This document shows, piece by piece, positions 57,230-64,000 of a DNA stretch of 64,000 nt; position 1 is the stretch's first letter, and every line of letters starts with the position of its first letter. Both the position numbers and the translations under genes were made by a program. The stretch lies in contig SFRL01000001.1 in the NCBI GenBank assembly GCA_004562765.1, positions 62,001 through 126,000 on the forward strand, read 5' to 3'. Below the pieces are notes generated by a model that saw only the letters and a list, made by a program, of their open reading frames with translations, did no database searches and had not been told where the DNA came from. Source of the DNA: a bacterium (GTDB lineage Bacteria > Bacillota > Clostridia > Lachnospirales > Lachnospiraceae).

Positions 57230-60136
57230 TTATGAGTCCAGCCGCTGCTCAAATTCCCAGCGAGATACCGGTTTGGAATAACGATATCCCTGTGCGATAT
57301 TTGCACCGATCTCCTGCATCAATTCGATATCCTTTTCTGATTCAACACCTTCACACACGATCTGTGCGTCCAGATCACGTGCCAGACGAACAATGTTAGA
57401 CATGATCTTCACCTGTCTGTTATGGTTCTCGTTATTCAGCAGGAAAGAACGATCCAGCTTAATGACGGATGCGGGTATTGTCTCAAAAACGCCCAACGAT
57501 GAATAACCGGAGCCAAAATCGTCGATGGAAAGCCGAATGCCTCTGCGATGAAGCTCATCGATCGTTTTCTTTGCAGTCTGTGCCTGCATCTCATCCACGA
57601 CAAGTGTCTCTGTAATTTCCACTTCGATCAGTTCCTTCGGTACGTGATATTTTTCCAGCATACTGCTGAACTTATCCGGAAATCCGTCATTGGTGAAATG
57701 GAGTCTGGAGAAATTACAGGAAATCGGAACCACCCGTTTTCCCTCCTCCATTCTCTGCTGCTGCAGCCTGCAGACACATTCCAGCACAAAGAAATCTATT
57801 TCCGTGATCCGTCCGACTTCCTCATAATAAGGGACAAAGAAGTACGGTGAGCGGATCATACCGTCTGAACTCGGATCTTTAAAGCGGATCAACGCTTCCG
57901 CACCGACTACCTGTTCACTTCGGATATCCACTTTCGCCTGATAAAACGTCGTAAAGTATTCCTCGTTGATTTCAACGGACTCCAGCAGTTTTTCCCGTTC
58001 ATGCCGTTCCTTCAGATTCTGCAACAGTTTCTCATCGTACACCTGAATTGCATTTTTACGAATATCCTTCAGATTATCCGCTGCCTGGATCGCATAGGAA
58101 AGCGGTGCCTGCAGATCCCGACTGCCAACGGGGATATAACAGATACCGATCGTGATCATCATACGTATACCTGTTTCCGAATAGATCCGCTCGGATATCA
58201 TATCCGCGATATTCTGCAAATGCGCCTCTAACTGATCCCGGTCCGTATACTCTTCAAAAATAATAAAATGATCGCTGTAACTGCGGGCATATAACTCCCG
58301 GCTTTCAAGTACCTGTGACAGCACCTCCACACAGATCTCCAGCAGGCGCTGCCCTTTATTCCAGCCATAAAGTGTATTATAACGACTGAACTGATTGATA
58401 TTGGTATATGCAACTGCATACGTGCGATTCGCCGCCAGATTATCTTTACGACTGATCAGTTGACCGGCACGATACACAAGATAACTCTGGTTCCAGATAT
58501 TCAGTTCCGCGTCCTTATATGTAAGTTTTCGTATATGGTTACTGTTGTATAGCATATAGCCCAATACAAGTACGATGAGCAGCGCAAGCAACAGTAAACC
58601 TCCGATGATCGCAATACTGTTCTGCTCAATAAAACGCCGGATACTCATGGATGAGTAGAAATCATCCTGAAGCATATAATCATTGACATCCTTGTCAGTA
58701 ATGATTGGAAGCTGCTTGTTGAGAATACTTACCAGCGGCGAGTCACTCTCCGCCCTGACTGTCATATAGATCTTATGATCTCCACTCAGTGCATTCTGAA
58801 CTTTCAGATCACTGAACTGCGCATTTGTACTGAGCAGATAGGCTGCCAGATAACTGTCGCATACAGCCGCATCAACGCGCCCCTCATCCACCGCTTTCAG
58901 ACAACTCTTATAGCTGTTATAATAGACGACTGTCACATCCTCGCTGTTTCCATAGGAGCTCTGTACATCATCACTGTGCACAGTCATCGCCACAAGCCTG
59001 ATCGGCTCTGTCACCATATCTTCTTTCATCACAAGCACGCGGGGCATTACAGCATAGCTCTTTGTCAATGTCAGCCCCTCATCATCGGAATCTGTCTCCT
59101 GTGAACCGCTATAGCAGAAAATATCGATCTGACCGTCTATCAACGCCTGATGTCCGGAAGCGAAATCTCCTACCTTCTTATAGGTAAAAGACAACTGCGT
59201 ATGATCGGCGACCTGATCCAGTGCCTGCTTGGACAAGCCACGGCATTCGCCCCCGCTCTCATATGAGAACGGATACTGGTCCTCCAGATAACCGACGACA
59301 AGTGTGTCCGATTGCTCAATATACGCCTTTTCCTCCAAAGTCAATAAAACATTCTGATCGATCCGGCTCTCATAATGCTTTGCAAGCAGCTCGTTTTCCA
59401 ATTCAGGTGACTTCATTTTAATATCAGCGATCGCCTGATTCAACTCCATGATCAGCTGATCATTTCCCTGATAGGTGATATAGTAAAATGGCATCGGTGC
59501 GAAGCGCCCCATTACACGCCAGCCATCTCTGATCTCCATAAACGAGTGAACAAACACATCGATCTCTCCGGTTTCCAACGCGTTCGCAAGTGCCGCTGTA
59601 TTCTCATAAGTCTTCAGTTCAAAATCCATGATACCGTGCGCGTTCATATACTGCAAGAATTCCGGCTTACGCACATAGCTTTCAACCATGCCGTATGTAA
59701 GTTCTTGCATCTGATCAAAATCTTCATACGCATACGGGCTGTCCCCTTTGACTGCCAGCATCCCGTATGTATACCCACTGGAAAGACTCGCATACCGGAA
59801 TTTTGCCGCACGCGCACCGGAATACTGTGCAGATCCTACCAGATCAACCTTGCGTTCTTCCAGTTTTGCCAGTGCATCATCCCAACTGCCGCATTGAACG
59901 AATTCAATATCCCAGCCGGTATATCGGCAGACCTCTTCGAGGTAATCCACGTCCATGCCGGATACTTTTCCGTTTTCATCTATATCATTGTAGCCCTGCA
60001 TTGGAAAAAACGCGACCTTGACTGTTCGCTTTGTATTCGACGCATAAGCTGTATTGCTATAAAAACACTGCATACCAACTGTCGCAACCAATACACTCAG
60101 GATCAGCAAAAAGGCCTTTTTCAATATCTTTTGCAT
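57230..60136 (-). CDS. Membrane sensor: two SBP_bac_3 domains, degenerate GGDEF and EAL
   Basis: The order in this 968-residue protein is signal peptide (about 1-32), SBP_bac_3 domain 1 (38-265, GYNDIDENGKVSGMDVDYLE), SBP_bac_3 domain 2 (280-490), membrane segment (about 507-532), GGDEF-like domain (560-690) and EAL domain (705-950). The GGDEF site reads YSDHF, so cyclase activity is unlikely. The EAL domain retains AEALIRF, CNFS, EITET, DDFGSGYSSL, IKLDRSF and CEGVES, so c-di-GMP hydrolysis is likely. It should adjust c-di-GMP in response to extracellular amino-acid-like ligands. GGGGGGAGG precedes the ATG. Confidence 0.92.
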   Translation of the reverse strand: MQKILKKAFLLILSVLVATVGMQCFYSNTAYASNTKRTVKVAFFPMQGYNDIDENGKVSGMDVDYLEEVCRYTGWDIEFVQCGSWDDALAKLEERKVDLVGSAQYSGARAAKFRYASLSSGYTYGMLAVKGDSPYAYEDFDQMQELTYGMVESYVRKPEFLQYMNAHGIMDFELKTYENTAALANALETGEIDVFVHSFMEIRDGWRVMGRFAPMPFYYITYQGNDQLIMELNQAIADIKMKSPELENELLAKHYESRIDQNVLLTLEEKAYIEQSDTLVVGYLEDQYPFSYESGGECRGLSKQALDQVADHTQLSFTYKKVGDFASGHQALIDGQIDIFCYSGSQETDSDDEGLTLTKSYAVMPRVLVMKEDMVTEPIRLVAMTVHSDDVQSSYGNSEDVTVVYYNSYKSCLKAVDEGRVDAAVCDSYLAAYLLSTNAQFSDLKVQNALSGDHKIYMTVRAESDSPLVSILNKQLPIITDKDVNDYMLQDDFYSSMSIRRFIEQNSIAIIGGLLLLALLIVLVLGYMLYNSNHIRKLTYKDAELNIWNQSYLVYRAGQLISRKDNLAANRTYAVAYTNINQFSRYNTLYGWNKGQRLLEICVEVLSQVLESRELYARSYSDHFIIFEEYTDRDQLEAHLQNIADMISERIYSETGIRMMITIGICYIPVGSRDLQAPLSYAIQAADNLKDIRKNAIQVYDEKLLQNLKERHEREKLLESVEINEEYFTTFYQAKVDIRSEQVVGAEALIRFKDPSSDGMIRSPYFFVPYYEEVGRITEIDFFVLECVCRLQQQRMEEGKRVVPISCNFSRLHFTNDGFPDKFSSMLEKYHVPKELIEVEITETLVVDEMQAQTAKKTIDELHRRGIRLSIDDFGSGYSSLGVFETIPASVIKLDRSFLLNNENHNRQVKIMSNIVRLARDLDAQIVCEGVESEKDIELMQEIGANIAQGYRYSKPVSRWEFEQRLDS

Positions 60137-60212
60137 CTGTTATGCCTCCCCCCTGGAACTGCATTTTCAGCATTCATGCTTCTGTTTTCGTAACGGTTCC
60201 CCAATTGCTTAT

Positions 60213-60221
60213 ATTATACCA
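60213..60221 (-). promoter_or_regulatory. Extended -10 promoter of the GGDEF/EAL sensor gene
   Basis: The minus strand reads TGGTATAAT, an extended -10 (TGN before TATAAT), about 75 bases upstream of the gene. No good -35 is visible. Confidence 0.5.
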
Positions 60222-60257
60222 CAAATTCCCAGCAGCAGAGTATCCTTTATTTTCATT

Positions 60258-61400
60258 TTACGAACATTTCATTGCGAAATCACGATCCGCTGCAAATTGC
60301 GCGCTGTTGTACAAAACAAGCACATCCGTCGGGGCAAACATATCCATCAGTGCATCACAGCCAATATTCAACTGACGCAGATCCACCACAACGATCTTTT
60401 CAAAATCTTCCACAAGAAAAGGCAGCATGCAATTTGCAAAAGAATCCTTGATCAGAAGCAGTGTTTTCCCATTTTCAGCCCCACCGGATATCTCCAGTAC
60501 CGCCTGATTTCCACCTTCAAACACACGATACTGATCCTCTGAGTCCAGATACTCCGTTTCATACAATGTCTGCGTGATCTTTTCTCCCATGTTATAAACG
60601 ATTTCCAGCGTAGCTTCGGGCTCATAGACATAGATCTCGTCTGCCTGTGCCGCCTGTCGTACCTTTGCATAGGTCGTACCGTAAAAATCAGTACACACGA
60701 GATCAAGTGCCTGCTGCTTCTTCGCCGCCTGCCCGGAATTGCCGCTCATTGCTTCCACATAGGCGCAGTATCCGTACCAGGCCCCAAACGTAGTCCAGTG
60801 ATGATCCGTGCGATAATAGATATTCTCTTCCCTGTGCTCCTGCAGAACCTGTGCGACCGGAATCAGTATCTGACTGCTCTCATCCCCGAACTGTTGCTCC
60901 AGCGCGTCAAAAAAGCTCTGCTCGTCATATGTTGGCGCAAATGCCGGCAGTTTGTCCTGCATCACCCATGTCTTTGTCGGCACCAGCATCACCTTCACAT
61001 CTGCTTTTTTCTCCGCGCGCCGGGCAAATTCTGCCAGTGCCTCGATATTCATCTGCATCCGTTCTTCTTCAAAATCAGACGCGTCATAATGTTCTAATAG
61101 ATAATTGTCTTTTCCGAAATAGACGCCATTGCTCTCTGTTTTTCCAAACAGTCTGGATACAAAGGTCTGAAGCTGTACCCAATCGTCCCTGCCCGGAAAC
61201 TGATCACTTAAATATGTCTCATACTTTTTCTGAAATTTTCCGTTCATTATGGTCTTGGCTTTTACCTTCGGCATCGTCTGCAATTCTCTTTTTTCAGCAG
61301 AAGAATAGGTTCTTTCTTCTGCTGTCAGTCCCAGTCCGGTCAGTCCAAAGATGATCACGCAAAAAATGACCACCGGAAACCATTTTTTTATCCGATCCAT
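60258..61400 (-). CDS. DHHW-family membrane-anchored protein (AlgX/SGNH-like)
   Basis: This 380-residue protein has an N-terminal signal anchor (KKWFPVVIFCVIIFGLTGLG) and an extracellular domain. Its marks are QFPGRDDW, the DHHW motif (YYRTDHHWTTFGAW) and the serine motif KDSFANC near the end. This matches AlgX/AlgJ- and DHHW-type partners of MBOAT acyltransferases. The start is MDRIKKWF: AGGAGG, 4 bases upstream, overlaps the TAG stop of the MBOAT gene. It likely accepts acyl groups from the MBOAT protein and places them on a surface polymer. Confidence 0.88.
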   Translation of the reverse strand: MDRIKKWFPVVIFCVIIFGLTGLGLTAEERTYSSAEKRELQTMPKVKAKTIMNGKFQKKYETYLSDQFPGRDDWVQLQTFVSRLFGKTESNGVYFGKDNYLLEHYDASDFEEERMQMNIEALAEFARRAEKKADVKVMLVPTKTWVMQDKLPAFAPTYDEQSFFDALEQQFGDESSQILIPVAQVLQEHREENIYYRTDHHWTTFGAWYGYCAYVEAMSGNSGQAAKKQQALDLVCTDFYGTTYAKVRQAAQADEIYVYEPEATLEIVYNMGEKITQTLYETEYLDSEDQYRVFEGGNQAVLEISGGAENGKTLLLIKDSFANCMLPFLVEDFEKIVVVDLRQLNIGCDALMDMFAPTDVLVLYNSAQFAADRDFAMKCS

Positions 61401-61408
61401 AATGCCTC

Positions 61409-62782
61409 CTAAAATCGAAAATACAAGAAAGGATTGTAAGTTCCGTTCACGAGATATACGACTGAAAGCACCAGTATGATCACCACGTACACCGTCTGCA
61501 TCAGCGAGGTGCCAATGCCATCCTTCTTTGTCAATGCCGCCGCGATCCGCTTGGGATACGATGTGGCTCCGATCAAAAGCAGGAGCAATAGTACGATATT
61601 GCTGACGATCAGATACATCGTTTCTCTGCTGACGAAACCGCCTGCTCCGATACCAGCCATTGCTTTCAGATATACCCGGTGTCCGTGGATATCTTCCCAC
61701 GCAAAGAGCAGCCAACCAAAATAAATGACAACCAGTGAATAGACATGCGACAGCCAACCCGGTAGACACTCCAGAAACTTCAGCAACCACGTCTTTTCCA
61801 TGATGAGGAAAAAGCAGAAATACAATCCCCACAGCACAAAATTGACGGACGCTCCATGCCATAGTCCTGTCAGAAACCAGACTACAAAGATATTAAAAAA
61901 TGTACGTGCCATTCCCTTTCGGCTTCCGCCCAGTGGGATATAAACATACTCTTTAAACCAGCTTCCCAGAGAGATATGCCAGCGACGCCAGAACTCTGTG
62001 ATGCTCTTTGATTCATATGGATACCGGAAGTTTTCCGGGATGGAAAATCCAAAGATCGACATCAGTCCGATCGCCATATCCGAATACCCGGAAAAATCAA
62101 AATAGATCTGGAACATAAACGCCAGTATCCCAAGCCACGCTGCGACCGTCGTCATTTGGTCAGCATTGTATCCGGTCACCGTGCGAAATATCTCACCCGC
62201 CTGATTTGCCAGAAGCACCTTTTTCCCCAGACCGCACACAAAACGCATGACACCGTAGCGGATCTTTTCAATATCGCTCCTACGCTCCCGAAGCTGCACA
62301 GCAATATCGGAAAAACGCACGATGGGTCCCGCGATCAGCTGAGGAAACGCTGAAATGTATGCCCCGAAATTGACCGGGTTGCGCTCCGCTTTTGCCTCAC
62401 CCCGGTAAACATCGATCGTATAGGACATTGACTGAAATGTATAAAACGAAATGCCGATCGGCAACGCATATTTTCCTGCATATTTAAACACCGCCAGAAG
62501 TGACAGATTTATCACCACTGATAGAACAACAAATATCCGCGCCGTGCTGCGTCTTTCTCTCTCTACAAAATATCCGCACAATCCTCCGTTTATATAGTCA
62601 ACTGCCGTGGAAAACAGCATAAGCCAGATATAGACCGGTTCGCCCCAGGCATAAAACAGAAGACTGAACAAAAATAGTACCAGGTTTTTCCATGTATTTT
62701 TCATGCAGCCTGGTACTATGAAGTAGATGAGCAACACGCACGGCAAAAAGCGGACTAAAAACAAAAGACTGCTGAATACCAT
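61409..62782 (-). CDS. MBOAT-family membrane O-acyltransferase (AlgI/DltB-like)
   Basis: This 457-residue protein has about eleven membrane segments. The catalytic His lies in LTGLWHGASVNFVLWG. The preceding FRYPYESKSITEFWRRWHIS is the classic AlgI/PatA-like segment. It should move acetyl or acyl groups across the membrane to a polysaccharide, with the DHHW protein downstream. The two genes are coupled: its stop codon is part of the ribosome site of the next gene. Confidence 0.93.
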   Translation of the reverse strand: MVFSSLLFLVRFLPCVLLIYFIVPGCMKNTWKNLVLFLFSLLFYAWGEPVYIWLMLFSTAVDYINGGLCGYFVERERRSTARIFVVLSVVINLSLLAVFKYAGKYALPIGISFYTFQSMSYTIDVYRGEAKAERNPVNFGAYISAFPQLIAGPIVRFSDIAVQLRERRSDIEKIRYGVMRFVCGLGKKVLLANQAGEIFRTVTGYNADQMTTVAAWLGILAFMFQIYFDFSGYSDMAIGLMSIFGFSIPENFRYPYESKSITEFWRRWHISLGSWFKEYVYIPLGGSRKGMARTFFNIFVVWFLTGLWHGASVNFVLWGLYFCFFLIMEKTWLLKFLECLPGWLSHVYSLVVIYFGWLLFAWEDIHGHRVYLKAMAGIGAGGFVSRETMYLIVSNIVLLLLLLIGATSYPKRIAAALTKKDGIGTSLMQTVYVVIILVLSVVYLVNGTYNPFLYFRF

Positions 62783-62812
62783 ATCCTGTGCTCCTTTATG
62801 ATTTTTTAAATA

Positions 62813-63382
62813 CTATTTATATAATTTCTGTATTGCTTTGACTGCCTTTTCATTCTCAGCTTTGTAAGCATCAATCACCTTGCTCTCATCCTTCTGCTGT
62901 GCCTGTTCATTACTGATGGATCCCAGTGTGAAAAAGCACACATAATCACCTTTTACATAAACTCTGGATGCCTGAAGCTTCAGCTGGTTCGCCGGATACT
63001 GGAATGTATCTTCCTTCAGTTTCTTCTGATATGCGAGCAGCGCACTCTTGATCTTTTTCTTAGAACTGGTATTTTTTGCTTTTACAATAACCAATTCATC
63101 TATATTTACATTGATCATCGGAACTTCTGCAATCACACTACTATACCAGCTGGCGGAAATGCCATAACGACTCTTAATATCCTCCTTCTTGGTAATACGC
63201 GAATTGGGAACATACTTATCTCCATACGCTTTCTTCACGGCTGAATAAACTTTACTAATGGAAGGCGCCTTCTTTTTAGTTGCTGCCTCAATAGTAACCG
63301 GCTGCTCCACTGCAGTCACCGCCGAAAGCGTTCCCGCCACACAGGCAAATGCAAGTATCAGTGCTAATATTTTTTTCTTCAT
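62813..63382 (-). CDS. Secreted DUF4358 protein
   Basis: This 189-residue protein has a signal peptide (KKKILALILAFACVAGTLSA) and a DUF4358 body with ISASWYSSVIAEVPMINVNI and ANQLKLQASRVYVKGDYVCF. DUF4358 has no known activity. It precedes the MBOAT gene by 30 bases and is a close paralogue of the next gene, so it arose by tandem duplication. It is possibly an accessory protein of the acylation module. Confidence 0.87.
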   Translation of the reverse strand: MKKKILALILAFACVAGTLSAVTAVEQPVTIEAATKKKAPSISKVYSAVKKAYGDKYVPNSRITKKEDIKSRYGISASWYSSVIAEVPMINVNIDELVIVKAKNTSSKKKIKSALLAYQKKLKEDTFQYPANQLKLQASRVYVKGDYVCFFTLGSISNEQAQQKDESKVIDAYKAENEKAVKAIQKLYK

Positions 63383-63429
63383 GTCATCTAATCTCCTTTA
63401 TCCCTTTCAATTTATCATTTCCTTATGAC

Positions 63430-64000
63430 TCAAAATAATGCATCGATCGCTGCAACAGCCTTTTCATTCTCTGTCTTATATGCTTCGATCACTTTTCCTT
63501 CGTCAGCCTGCTGCGCGGTCTCATTATCAAGAACACCTAACATGATAAAGCACACATAGTCACCCCTTACATAGACCTGTGAAGCCTGAATCTTGAGCAA
63601 GTTTGCCGGATACTGAAAGGTATCCTCTCTCAGCACGTTCTGATAAGCTGTCAACGCTTCTTCTATCGTGTCTCTTGCTGCCTCGTCATTCGCTTTGATA
63701 AGCACCAGTTCATCCACCTGTGCGCTGATCATCGGTACCTCTGCAATTGCACTGCTGTAGAGATCATTCGCAATGCCATATCGCACTTCGATCTCCTCGT
63801 CCGTCAGGCGCAAATTGGGCAGATAGTTTTCACCATAAGCTGCCTTAACAGCCTCATACACCGCATCCGGCTCCGGCGAATTCTGTACCGTCTCCGTATC
63901 CGTCCCGCTTTGGTTTTTCATGGAACAACCTGTAGCTGCCACAACAGCAAGAACGCCAACTGCCACTGCAAACACAGCAATCCGTGCCACACTGCTTTTC
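63430..64000 (-). CDS. DUF4358 lipoprotein, 5' end outside window
   Basis: This is the paralogue of the neighbouring DUF4358 protein (GIANDLYSSAIAEVPMISAQ, ANLLKIQASQVYVRGDYVCF). The N-terminus has a hydrophobic stretch ending VVAATGCSMKN, a lipobox-like sequence, so it is likely a lipoprotein. The frame stays open to the window edge (codons for Lys-Ser-Ser precede the GTG at 63990), so the true start is beyond 64000. The body is otherwise complete. Confidence 0.85.
   Translation of the reverse strand, partial: KSSVARIAVFAVAVGVLAVVAATGCSMKNQSGTDTETVQNSPEPDAVYEAVKAAYGENYLPNLRLTDEEIEVRYGIANDLYSSAIAEVPMISAQVDELVLIKANDEAARDTIEEALTAYQNVLREDTFQYPANLLKIQASQVYVRGDYVCFIMLGVLDNETAQQADEGKVIEAYKTENEKAVAAIDALF

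Noticed and set aside
60258..61862. N-terminal 154-residue extension of the DHHW protein frame
   Set aside because: It overlaps the MBOAT gene in another frame, while a strong ribosome site and a signal anchor support the start at 61400.
1..64000. CRISPR arrays, insertion sequences, phage genes and rRNA genes
   Set aside because: I looked for regularly spaced repeats, transposase or integrase motifs, and rRNA sequence, and saw none.

Overview
The window looks like chromosomal DNA of an anaerobic, spore-forming member of the Clostridia, most likely Lachnospiraceae. It carries sporulation genes (spoIIGA, sigE, sigG, a Spo0E-like phosphatase), a Firmicute-type division and cell-wall (dcw) cluster, a T-box leader before thrS, an Ech-type [NiFe] hydrogenase, an electron-bifurcating Nfn pair, and DUF5716/DUF5717 proteins that I associate with this family. 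Nearly all genes lie on the minus strand. I see no insertion sequence, prophage, CRISPR array or rRNA. No gene-free stretch exceeds about 300 bases.

Layout. 1-2.0 kb: the tail of a DUF1292 gene faces a small UvrD-type helicase. 2.1-9.7 kb: an Ech-like membrane-bound hydrogenase operon (six subunits) followed by hypC, hypD and hypE, read from one strong promoter. 9.8-16.9 kb: a CsoR-type metal sensor preceded in the same direction by four proteins of unknown role (a large solenoid protein DUF5717, an Hsp70-fold protein DUF5716, a TPR protein and a two-TM coiled-coil protein). This is the best candidate for an undescribed system. 17.0-28.4 kb: a PLP aminotransferase (the only long plus-strand gene in this part), sstT, nfnB-nfnA, a phosphoesterase, a cytosolic BMP-domain protein, two G3E (CobW/COG0523) GTPases and argS. 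28.6-33.2 kb: a small acidic protein, sigG, a beta-CASP nuclease, sigE and spoIIGA, with a Spo0A-type long-spacer promoter. 33.4-45.2 kb: ftsZ, ftsQ, ftsW, murD, mraY, two class B PBPs, ftsL, rsmH and mraZ, with MraZ-box-like repeats. 45.2-53.8 kb: a Spo0E-like small gene overlapping lgt, a DUF1540 protein, a T-box-controlled small membrane protein plus thrS, a SEC-C protein, a candidate small RNA, metA, ligA and rluF. 53.9-64 kb: an SH3 envelope protein, tRNA-Arg(CCG), a PlsC-like acyltransferase, a secreted DUF3298-type protein, a dual-SBP/GGDEF/EAL sensor, and an MBOAT-DHHW-DUF4358 polymer O-acylation-like module that runs off the right edge.

How it fits together. The hydrogenase (ferredoxin, H2 and ion gradient) and NfnAB (ferredoxin, NADH and NADPH) form a redox-balancing core for fermentation. 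The nfn promoter lies in a perfect inverted repeat with Rex-like half sites. The dcw and sporulation genes form the usual growth-to-spore block, but sigG is inverted, and murG and ftsA are not in the block. The right end is about envelope building and surface sensing. All functional calls come from reading motifs; no database search was run.
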